From the NCBI RefSeq assembly GCF_048820935.1, contig NZ_JBMERD010000002.1, positions 237,469-301,468 of the forward strand: a stretch of DNA of 64,000 bases, given 5' to 3'. The position numbers were made by a program, and so were the translations under genes. This DNA comes from Algicoccus sp048820935. GTDB lineage: Bacteria; Pseudomonadota; Gammaproteobacteria; Burkholderiales; Burkholderiaceae_B. The stretch's first letter is position 1, and every line of letters begins with the position of its first letter. The notes below the pieces were generated by a model. It saw only the letters and a list, made by a program, of their open reading frames with translations. It had not been told where the DNA came from and searched no databases. Shown here piece by piece: positions 42,090-49,991 of this stretch.

Positions 42090-43397
42090 TTACTGCACCG
42101 CTCTATCGAGTGCTTTCACCTCTTCGACAGTCACTGGTGTGGCTTGACCACCCCATTCGGCACGTACCCAGGTGGCCAAATCTGCAATCTCTTCATCACT
42201 CAAGCGATGTGCAAAAGGTGGCATGGCGTACATGCGTTTATTGCCTGTGAAGTGCTCCGTTGGAATTCCATTCAAGACCACGCTAATCGTGTCTTTGGCG
42301 CTATCCATGGCGATAATGCCGTTGCCATGTAGCGCAGGTGACACATTGGGAATGCCTTCACCTTGCATACCGTGACAGCCGGCACAGGCCGCCATGTAAG
42401 TGTTGCGACCAATCATCATTTCACTGTCAGGTGCGGGTTGCGCAGCTTGTGGCAGGGGCGCAGGGGCTGCACTGGGTTTAACAATGTTGCCCTTTGCATC
42501 GGTCAGTAAGTAGGTGGCAACGGCTTTGACATCGGTGTCATCCATGGCGCTGGTTGAGAAGTGCGTGACCGTGTGCATGCCCGCAAAGCTTGTGCCTTGA
42601 GGTGCAATGCCTGTTTGCAGGTATTGCGTGAGAATGTCTACATCAAAACCACGCTTGCCCAGCATTTCAGGTGTGATGTTTGGAATGTCCAGTCCATCAA
42701 TGTTGCCACCTTGGAGTGGACGATCAAACTCGGTCCCCATCATGAAATTCATGGGGGTGTGACAGGCTGCACAGTGTGCCAGTCCATTGACAAGGTAGGA
42801 GCCGCGATTCCAAAGCTCAGAGCGATCTGGATTGGTGGTGAACGTGCGATCTGGGAAGTTCAACAACGTCCAGAAGTTCACAAAAGGACGAACGGGTAAC
42901 TCAAATGCACCAGTATTGGGTTTGTTGGGCACATTCATGGGTTCGATGCTCATCAGATAGGCATACATGGCATCGATGTCGTCAGGCGTTGTGATGTGTG
43001 TGAACACATAGGGCATACCTGGGTATAGGTTGCGGTCTCCGGGGGCGATCCCATCACGCATGACCCGATGAAAGTCTTCACGGGTGTAATTGCCAATACC
43101 GTGAGTTTTGTCGGGTGAAATGTTGGTGGAATGTAAGGTACCAAAGGGGGTGGCGATAGCAACACCACCCGCTGCCTGTGGTCCGGTGACCTGCGAGTGA
43201 CAGCCCATACAGTCGCCGGCTAAAACGAGTTCCCGACCTTTACCAACGAGTTGCTCCATTTCGTTGGCAGACATGGGTTTGAGTGCCTGAGGTGCGACGC
43301 TCGATGTTCTGAATGCACCAAATACGACGGCCAGTCCCCAGACAATCACCAATAAAAACAGTATCAGAATACTGTTACGCAAACGATGTGTTTTCAT
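42090..43397 (-). CDS. triheme cytochrome c subunit
   Basis: A 435-residue protein with an N-terminal membrane anchor (about residues 9-28) and three c-type heme sites: CMGCH (63-67), CAACH (209-213) and CAGCH (338-342). The three-domain layout is that of the cytochrome subunit of membrane alcohol or aldehyde dehydrogenases. It lies 12 bp after the [2Fe-2S] subunit gene. It should pass electrons from the molybdenum enzyme to the respiratory chain on the periplasmic side. Confidence 0.93.
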   Translation of the reverse strand: MKTHRLRNSILILFLLVIVWGLAVVFGAFRTSSVAPQALKPMSANEMEQLVGKGRELVLAGDCMGCHSQVTGPQAAGGVAIATPFGTLHSTNISPDKTHGIGNYTREDFHRVMRDGIAPGDRNLYPGMPYVFTHITTPDDIDAMYAYLMSIEPMNVPNKPNTGAFELPVRPFVNFWTLLNFPDRTFTTNPDRSELWNRGSYLVNGLAHCAACHTPMNFMMGTEFDRPLQGGNIDGLDIPNITPEMLGKRGFDVDILTQYLQTGIAPQGTSFAGMHTVTHFSTSAMDDTDVKAVATYLLTDAKGNIVKPSAAPAPLPQAAQPAPDSEMMIGRNTYMAACAGCHGMQGEGIPNVSPALHGNGIIAMDSAKDTISVVLNGIPTEHFTGNKRMYAMPPFAHRLSDEEIADLATWVRAEWGGQATPVTVEEVKALDRAVQ

Positions 43398-43409
43398 GTG
43401 AGAGTCCCT

Positions 43410-43952
43410 TTAATCGATGACGCAGCCTGGTGTGTCGAGCGCGACTTTGCGTACAGCTTCGTAATAACGAACGTATCCTGTGCAACGACAAATATGGTCG
43501 TTTAAGCCTTGTTCAATCGCAGCTTCCAGATTTTCTCGTTTGACAGGTTTTCGTTTGAGCTCGTCAATGAGCACGGTTGCGCCTGTCACAAAGCCGGGGG
43601 TGCAGTAACTGCACTGAAAGGCAAATAAATCAATAAATGCTTCTTGAATCGGGGTCAGTTTGGTCACTTCGCCATTCGCATCGTGCTTGGCATGTCCTTC
43701 GATGGTGATGATTTCGCGGCCATCGAACATGTGTGCGCCGTAGACACAGGTGCGAGTTTGGGTTTTGATGCCATCTTTAATTTCAATAACAGTACAGGCA
43801 TGGCACACACCTTGCCCACATCCAAAACGGGTACCCGTTAGATTCAGGTAGTGATGTAAGAAGTCGACCATTGGCATCCCGATTGGAACATTAATTGGGC
43901 CGACTTTTTGACCATTGACGGTCAATGAGATAGGTTTTTTTTCAAGTGTCAT
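43410..43952 (-). CDS. [2Fe-2S] subunit of a xanthine-dehydrogenase-family enzyme
   Basis: The ATG at 43952 overlaps the stop of the large subunit (ATGA) and gives 180 residues; the longer frame is rejected. The plant-type [2Fe-2S] ligands are Cys45, Cys50, Cys53 and Cys69 (GTRFGCGQGVCHACT). The C-terminal second cluster uses FQCSYCTPGF and DHICRCTGY. The protein has no export signal and is probably carried across the membrane with the Tat-signal large subunit. It matches IorA-like and AldG-like small subunits. Confidence 0.94.
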   Translation of the reverse strand: MTLEKKPISLTVNGQKVGPINVPIGMPMVDFLHHYLNLTGTRFGCGQGVCHACTVIEIKDGIKTQTRTCVYGAHMFDGREIITIEGHAKHDANGEVTKLTPIQEAFIDLFAFQCSYCTPGFVTGATVLIDELKRKPVKRENLEAAIEQGLNDHICRCTGYVRYYEAVRKVALDTPGCVID

Positions 43953-46885
43953 GATGCCAACGCCTTTTGAATCTTTTCTGCAGTCCAAGGGAGCTCATAG
44001 AGCCGTTTGCCAATTGCGTGTGCAATGGCATTGCCTGTGGCTGAAATGACGGGAAGCGCAACGACTTCGGCTAGTCCTTTGGGCGGTGATGTTTCTGTCA
44101 AAGGGGGAAGGTATTCGGCTGTTTGTGACCAGACAGCGACATCTGTGGCACGAGGTAAGGTATACCGGTTGAAGTTCCAAGTGCCATCGCCCGGCCCGTC
44201 TTCGTACATGGGAAACTCTTCCATGAGAGCTTGACCAATACCCATGGCCAGCCCACCTTGTTGTTGACCAGAAACCAGTGCAGGGACAACGATTTTGCCT
44301 GGATCAAGCAAAGTATTGAGGCTCAGGATTTTGGTTTCTCCGGTAAACGTATTGACGTCGATTTCAACTAAACAGGACGCGGGTGTGTAGGTGGTGACAC
44401 CCGCATTGCTACGCTGAGTAGGTGGGAACATGACCCGTGAGCGTTCAATGAAATCGTAACCACCGGTGGTCATCCGTTTTTTCAACGCCTCGGGTGCACC
44501 TTCACCATATTTCACGGCCAAGGCATCGAGTGGGAGGGTGCGTACGCCGTAACCCGGAATATCAAAGTCTGCAGTCGCCCATTGCCAGCGGCTAAAGCAA
44601 TGCACGGCGACACCTGTGATTAAACCCATTTCATGGGCTTTTTTCGCAAGCTGGGCAAAGCTCAGAGTCGACATGCCACCGCCACCAATACCACCCGGGA
44701 CGGCACGCAGATCAGCGTGAGTCATATAACCACTGGCAAGCTCTCCACCAGAACCACCTTCGCTCCATAGCGCCTTGGCTGCAGGCCAGATGGTGTACTC
44801 CAACAGGAAGTTTGCAGCCTGTCGTGTCCCAAAACCCACAAAATAGACGCTGTTCGAAGCACTCATTGCGGGTAGGAAGTCAGGCACCCAGTAGGGGTTT
44901 TGTGACAGCTTGTCTTCATCCTCTTGCGAGGTGGTGAAAGCTTCAAAGTTACTGACTAACGGTAATTCAGGGAACTTAGTGAGTGCGAATTGAGCCACAT
45001 CAGGCACTTTACCCAGAATGTCGCTAATCATGATTTGCTGAGCTGTGGTCGCACCTGTGCCGATTTCTTGCGCACAGTGACGCATGATTAGGCGACCATC
45101 AGGTTCAAACTCAAGCACTAGAGCACTGGAGTCAGCCCCTGTGCCGTAGTCTTTCTGCACTTGTGCAAACCCAACTCCATATTTGTGACCTGGGTTGGTT
45201 GCGTCATACTCGGCTTTTTTGCGATCTTTGTTTAGCCAGATTGGGTGCTTGGCGGCTCTGTCTAGCATTTCGGCTAAACGCGGATCGCCCAGTTGCACCG
45301 CGCCTTGTGTATTGGGGTATTGCGGCATGAGCACATTTTTACGGCGCAATGCAATCGCGTCCATACCCAGTTCCTGGGCTAGCTCATCGACCATCAGTTC
45401 AGTCATGGTCATGCTTTGTAAGGTACCGTAACCGCGCATTGAACCCGATTCGACGGCGGGTGTTGCAAAGGCGGCTGCCGCCAAGTCAGATTTGGGGAAG
45501 TAATAACAGGACTGAGCCGCTGTGGCACAGACTTGTGCCACGCTAAAAGAGAAGTTGGCGCGACCACCACCATTGAGATCGTAATAGCCTTTGATGATCT
45601 CAAACTGACCTGTTTTGCGGTCAGCTGTGATCGTGACATCCATTTTGGCAGGGTGGCGCTTGATCCCCATTTGAAACTGCTCGTAGCGGTCATTGGCTAA
45701 GCGCACAGGCAAGCCATCCCCATAGAAACAGGCCGCAATGACGTAAAACGGAAAAATAGAATGATCTTTGGAGCCGTACCCCACGGTAGTGCCAGACAGA
45801 ATTTCGATGTGTTCGACTGGGAATTTCTTGTTACCTTTCACCATGTCGGCTGCGACGCGAGCCACTTCATAGGGTGACTGGGCAGCAATAAGAAGGTGAA
45901 GGGTGCGAGTTTGTGGGTCATACCAAGCGTTGCCGTTGTCGGGCTCCATGGCGCTGGGTTCAATGGCTTGCGTAAACCCTTGGCGATTGAGCACGATTTT
46001 GTCGGGATTGTTGCGTGCAGCCTCAATTTCATCGGCGAAAGCAACCGTGATATCCATCCCTTCACGCATGGCGTCACCCGTCTCTAGCGCCACGACTTTC
46101 GGGTCGCGCTCCCCACCGCCACGGCGATGTTTGCCTTTGACGGAGGCTGGAATGAAAGGATTTGCGGGATCTGGATCAGCAGGTGGCCAGACGACTTGAT
46201 TGTCTTTGAAAGCACCCCAGATCACAGCGTTTTGAACCGCGGAAAAGACGTCTGGCGAAGTCGGTGTCTCACCGCCTAAACGGACATAACGCGCCGCGCC
46301 GTAATTGGAGGGTAAGGTCGATGGTCCGTCTTCACCGTAAACCACAACATCTTTGTCAAAGCGTAACTGGCGTTTGGCGGCCTCAAACTTCTCAAAATCT
46401 TTGTATACCAGCAAAGCGACTGGATGCCCGTACATGGAGGCGTTGGTGCCTTGTGGAACCAGAAAGTTCAGCCCATAAAAACCTACGCCCAAGTCGACGG
46501 GTTCTGGCACGTGCACACCATCGGCCTTCAAATCATCGTGATAGAGAAGGCGGTCAGGCTGTAAATCTGGGCCTAGGCCAGACAGGTTGACTTCCTTAAA
46601 GATTTTATCGATGCGGGTGGCTTTAATAAAAAAGGCATGGGCTTGTTCTTTGGGCCAACCGGGGAGATCTTGTGAGCGATAGTCACGTGCAAACACTTTT
46701 TGGCCTGTGACTTTGCGAATCGCATCCCAACGATATTTGGCCTGACCATCATCCCCAACCCAAGTGGTGGGTTGGGCGCCGGAGTGCACCTCAATGGCGT
46801 GCGCAAAAGGTAAGCGTCCGAATGTAACGGTGATGCCCGCAAAAGTACCTAGTTTTAGAAAACCACGTCTTGAGATTTCGATCAT
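43949..46885 (-). CDS. molybdopterin-binding large subunit, xanthine dehydrogenase family
   Basis: A 978-residue protein with a twin-arginine signal (SRRGFLKLGTFAG at residues 5-17). The body has molybdopterin-domain features: GYGSKDH, the RGYGTLQSMTMTELMVDELA motif around residues 485-505, and the GQALMEEFP and GLAEVVALPV regions near the C-terminus with a Glu expected at the active site. It resembles IorB/AldH/NicB-type hydroxylases that oxidise aldehydes or N-heterocycles; the substrate cannot be decided. It is first in an operon with the Fe-S and cytochrome subunits. No cofactor maturation gene (xdhC) is adjacent. Confidence 0.9.
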   Translation of the reverse strand: MIEISRRGFLKLGTFAGITVTFGRLPFAHAIEVHSGAQPTTWVGDDGQAKYRWDAIRKVTGQKVFARDYRSQDLPGWPKEQAHAFFIKATRIDKIFKEVNLSGLGPDLQPDRLLYHDDLKADGVHVPEPVDLGVGFYGLNFLVPQGTNASMYGHPVALLVYKDFEKFEAAKRQLRFDKDVVVYGEDGPSTLPSNYGAARYVRLGGETPTSPDVFSAVQNAVIWGAFKDNQVVWPPADPDPANPFIPASVKGKHRRGGGERDPKVVALETGDAMREGMDITVAFADEIEAARNNPDKIVLNRQGFTQAIEPSAMEPDNGNAWYDPQTRTLHLLIAAQSPYEVARVAADMVKGNKKFPVEHIEILSGTTVGYGSKDHSIFPFYVIAACFYGDGLPVRLANDRYEQFQMGIKRHPAKMDVTITADRKTGQFEIIKGYYDLNGGGRANFSFSVAQVCATAAQSCYYFPKSDLAAAAFATPAVESGSMRGYGTLQSMTMTELMVDELAQELGMDAIALRRKNVLMPQYPNTQGAVQLGDPRLAEMLDRAAKHPIWLNKDRKKAEYDATNPGHKYGVGFAQVQKDYGTGADSSALVLEFEPDGRLIMRHCAQEIGTGATTAQQIMISDILGKVPDVAQFALTKFPELPLVSNFEAFTTSQEDEDKLSQNPYWVPDFLPAMSASNSVYFVGFGTRQAANFLLEYTIWPAAKALWSEGGSGGELASGYMTHADLRAVPGGIGGGGMSTLSFAQLAKKAHEMGLITGVAVHCFSRWQWATADFDIPGYGVRTLPLDALAVKYGEGAPEALKKRMTTGGYDFIERSRVMFPPTQRSNAGVTTYTPASCLVEIDVNTFTGETKILSLNTLLDPGKIVVPALVSGQQQGGLAMGIGQALMEEFPMYEDGPGDGTWNFNRYTLPRATDVAVWSQTAEYLPPLTETSPPKGLAEVVALPVISATGNAIAHAIGKRLYELPWTAEKIQKALAS

Positions 46886-47681
46886 AGACGGTCCCTGTTA
46901 AGTGGGTTGTATACAGCAGAGCTTGCTTATGAGCCTTGATTGGTTTCTTTAAAAACGCATCGTCAGAGTTGATCTACAAACATCTGACGAAGCCCGTCAA
47001 TTCATGGCGTTTATATGAAGCATAGTTTAGTTACGCGGTTTTGGCTATTCTAAAAACAAGAAAAACTAAGAACGTCAGCAATAAACAGGGATGCTCAGTA
47101 TTGGTGATGCTTCAGATCAACTCTGTAGACAAAATTTTTCTGATGACGTGTTTTGCTATTGGATGGGTTGTATTGGAATGTCAGTAGTGTGGTGAATGAG
47201 GGACAGTTTTATGCATCATCGAGGCTGAGCGGCAGTGTCATGAAAGTCTATGGGGCAAAAGATATCAAGGTTTTACTTAAAACCAGTAGTACCTTTGATT
47301 TCACGGTGAATCAAAAACTCCTATGATGGCGATGAGTCTGCGATGATCCGAAGTTACGTCACACTGCAGATGCGATCATTAATTTGCCGATTGCTAATCG
47401 CTATACTGGGCATGCCTGAAATAGACTACGTCTATAGTTCTGTCGATACTCGGCAGACGTACGGGCTTAAGTTAGGAGGCTGAGTTACGTGCGGTGGCTT
47501 TTAAAAATATAAAAAACAAAACTTTTTGGTTCTGAGATGCTGCGGCAGAATGCAAGCTTCTTTGCAGGTGGCGGGATTACTTTTTGGAGTAGTGTGACTG
47601 TAATTCAGTGTAGAATGCGGTGTATCAATTTAGTATGCGTTTAAATATAATATACAAAGAAGAGAGGGAGTTTTAAAGGAT
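46886..47681. other. 796-bp gene-free region between the molybdenum operon and galU
   Basis: No open frame of useful size is present. Short frames of up to about 28 codons exist and look like chance or decayed sequence. Toward galU, A+T-rich sequence includes TATAAT at 47646-47651, a likely -10, with a GGGAG ribosome site further on. A G-rich word GCGGTGGCTTTT at 47491 resembles an ops element and recurs after galU. The leftward promoter of the molybdenum operon should lie near 46890-47050. Confidence 0.4.
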
Positions 47682-48521
47682 ATGCGCCCTATACGTAAAG
47701 CAGTTTTCCCCGTGGCGGGGCTGGGTACGCGATTTTTGCCTGCAACAAAAGCCATGCCTAAAGAAATGTTGCCTGTTGTGGACAAGCCTTTAATTCAGTA
47801 TGCGGTTGAAGAGGCGATTGCCGCAGGGATTACTGATCTGATCTTTGTGACAGGCCGTCACAAACGTTCTATTGAGGATCATTTTGATACGGCGCCAGAG
47901 TTAGAGCGCGAATTACAGGAAAAGTGTAAGGATGATCTGCTCGAGGCTCTTACTAAAATTATCAATCCAGATATTAATTGTATTTATATCCGCCAATCAG
48001 CGCCCTTAGGACTTGGTCATGCGGTCCTCTGTGCGCAGCCAGCAGTGGGTGATGAGCCTTTTGCCGTCATACTCGCTGACGATCTGATTGATGCTCAGCG
48101 ACCTGTTTTGTCGCAATTGATTGATGTAGCCCTGAATCACCAGGCTAGCGTGTTGGCAGTTCAAAATGTAGCGCGCGAAGATACCAATAAGTATGGAATC
48201 GTATCAAGCGAATCCATCAATGCTAAAACGTCACGCGTCCACGGTATTGTCGAGAAACCCCATCCTGATCAAGCGCCTTCTACATTGGGTGTAGTCGGTC
48301 GTTATGTGTTGGATAACACAGTATTTCAGTACTTACGTCAGATCCAAGCCGGATCAGGTGGTGAGATTCAGTTGACAGATGGAATCGCAGCCATGCTGGC
48401 CGATCATCCGATCATTGCGCATCAATATGACGGAGTTCGTTACGACTGTGGCAGCAAACTTGGCATGTTTCAAGCGAATGTTGCGTATGGAAAGAAATAC
48501 CATGGGTTTACCGTTGATTGA
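47682..48521 (+). CDS. galU: UTP-glucose-1-phosphate uridylyltransferase
   Basis: A 279-residue nucleotidyltransferase making UDP-glucose. Motifs are AVFPVAGLGTRFLPATKAMPKEMLP at the nucleotide-binding start, DKPLIQYAVEEA, VILADDLI with the metal Asp, and GIVEKPHP. Length is normal for GalU. UDP-glucose is a precursor for capsular and lipopolysaccharide sugars, consistent with the export operon to the right. It stands as a single-gene unit between its own promoter and a strong terminator. Confidence 0.96.
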   Translation: MRPIRKAVFPVAGLGTRFLPATKAMPKEMLPVVDKPLIQYAVEEAIAAGITDLIFVTGRHKRSIEDHFDTAPELERELQEKCKDDLLEALTKIINPDINCIYIRQSAPLGLGHAVLCAQPAVGDEPFAVILADDLIDAQRPVLSQLIDVALNHQASVLAVQNVAREDTNKYGIVSSESINAKTSRVHGIVEKPHPDQAPSTLGVVGRYVLDNTVFQYLRQIQAGSGGEIQLTDGIAAMLADHPIIAHQYDGVRYDCGSKLGMFQANVAYGKKYHGFTVD

Positions 48522-48575
48522 GTAGGGTACTCAATTATGCGCGGTGGCTGTTTGTTCAGAATCGAAGATTGATAT

Positions 48576-48625
48576 AAGCACCCTAGAAGGCTAGTTCTAA
48601 ATAAAGCTGGCCTTCTAGGGTGCTT
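48576..48625. terminator. intrinsic terminator between galU and the rfaH-like gene
   Basis: Two 16-base arms (48576-48591 and 48610-48625) are perfectly complementary, with a T run after the right arm. The right arm contains the stop codon of the leftward rfaH-like gene (48615-48617), so terminator and coding end overlap. It can end galU transcription and probably the rfaH-like message as well. Confidence 0.88.
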
Positions 48626-49109
48626 TTTGAATTTGATCAATTGAAGTGCGCAATTCGACTGGTTTATTTAACATTTCAATCAAAACAATCACGCGCTGAT
48701 CGCCATCTGAAATCTGATAAACACCTTCTAAACCGACAAATGGACCTTCGGTCACAAGAACTTTGTCTCCAGCACGATAGAGGGGTTGTGGTTGGTCTTG
48801 AGTTTGCTCGTGATCTTGTAAGATCTGGACAAGTTCATTACTCACTTTTGCAGGTTCTGAGCCAAAGCTAACTAGGCGACTGACCCCTTTTGTGGAGCGG
48901 ATAGGCGCCCAACTTGGTGAATCGGCGGCTCTCCCTAATTGTATAAACAGGTATCGCGGAAATAAAGGTTCTTCTTTAACGACAAGCTTGCCTCGTTGTA
49001 GTTTTTCTAAAAAGAGTGTGGGTAAATAGCACTGAAAGCCTTGCTGCTCAAGTTGCATGAGTGCTTGTTTTTCTTGTTTGGGCTTTGTGTGTACGAGATA
49101 CCAGTGCAT
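48615..49109 (-). CDS. rfaH: RfaH-like transcription antiterminator (NusG paralogue)
   Basis: The ATG at 49109 gives 164 residues beginning MHWYLVHTKPKQEKQALMQL. An in-frame upstream extension to 49133 adds eight residues and is rejected. The NGN domain includes LPTLFLEKLQRGKLVVKEEP and PLFPRYLFIQL, the RfaH-type sequence binding RNA polymerase clamp helices. The C-terminal KOW domain begins AGDKVLVTEGPF. RfaH loads at ops sites and suppresses termination in long surface-polysaccharide operons. It diverges from the megasynthase operon, whose leader contains an ops site. Confidence 0.9.
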   Translation of the reverse strand: MHWYLVHTKPKQEKQALMQLEQQGFQCYLPTLFLEKLQRGKLVVKEEPLFPRYLFIQLGRAADSPSWAPIRSTKGVSRLVSFGSEPAKVSNELVQILQDHEQTQDQPQPLYRAGDKVLVTEGPFVGLEGVYQISDGDQRVIVLIEMLNKPVELRTSIDQIQKAP

Positions 49110-49714
49110 TATGTATCCAGTTGGAAATGACAATAAAGAAAACTTTCGAAGGTTTTATCGGTTACCCCTAGGGTTATTTTAACCCCAATGTGATAGTGTT
49201 TCCGTACACTTGAGCATGGTCAATACTTATTGTGAAGAATCGTCGTTCTAAAAAGAAAAGTCATGTTGATTTAGCGGGAGCATTGAGAAGGGAAAAGTTC
49301 TATTTTTCTGTATTTCGCCACTGTAGTGAAAGATTATAAGTTCAGCGGGTTACTAAAGATATTCTTGAGTTGAGAGGTGTTTTACGAGACACAAAAACAA
49401 CAGTTAGAAAGATATCGATATTTTTTTGAACAAGAACAAGACAGGGCATGCGAAATGTCTATTGAGGCTTGAAGAAGTCTGCGCATTGGTCGTGCTTTGG
49501 TTTTAGACTAGAAGAGTGATGGTTATTGAGGTGTTGTTGAAACTATTCTCGATGGTTTTACCTGATTTGTGATTAAATTAAAGAATTAAATAAAAATAAT
49601 ACTTTGTTTCGGTTGTGAATTGATTCGAGAAAAAGTAAGTTGATTGTGCGAACGGTTTGAGCAAGTTTTGTAGTGAGAAAAAGACCTTAAGCGTGGGTCA
49701 AAGAGCTTCCCATT

Positions 49715-49793
49715 AAAGGAGACTGAATAATGTTCCATGCTACAACTGAGTTATAGTTACAGGTGGTGGGACTGCCCCTCAAATGCTTGAGGG
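49715..49793 (+). promoter_or_regulatory. operon leader with mini-ORF and hairpin
   Basis: An AAAGGAG ribosome site (49715-49721) precedes an eight-codon frame at 49730-49756 (MFHATTEL). Twenty bases further is a stem, CCCTCAA (49776-49782) with TTGAGGG (49787-49793), followed by GGCCTTTT. The pattern resembles a leader peptide and attenuator upstream of the ops site. The rest of the 49110-49991 gap is A+T-rich and must contain the divergent rfaH and operon promoters. Confidence 0.4.
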
Positions 49794-49851
49794 ATGGCCT
49801 TTTGGTGAACAAATTGGATGGTTTTTGCGCCTGTCGATCGTGTCACGATAG

Positions 49852-49871
49852 GGCGGTAGCATGTTTTTTTT
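49852..49871 (+). promoter_or_regulatory. ops element (RfaH recruitment site)
   Basis: The sequence GGCGGTAGCATG followed by eight T residues matches the enterobacterial ops consensus (GGCGGTAGCGTG then C and T's) with only two substitutions. It is preceded by a short inverted repeat (49837-49849). It lies 120 bases upstream of the megasynthase start on the sense strand, with an rfaH homologue next door. Confidence 0.9.
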
Positions 49872-49991
49872 AAATATAAGAAATCACAATTAATCACTTA
49901 TAAATGACTGACTTGGCGATTCTGTTCGCCGTTGGTGTATTCATACGATTCTCATGAATCTGTGTATTCATGTGTTTCGGGTCTTCATCGA

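Noticed and set aside
46886..47681. Small genes in the gap before galU
   Set aside because: Only very short frames without ribosome sites or recognisable sequence were found.
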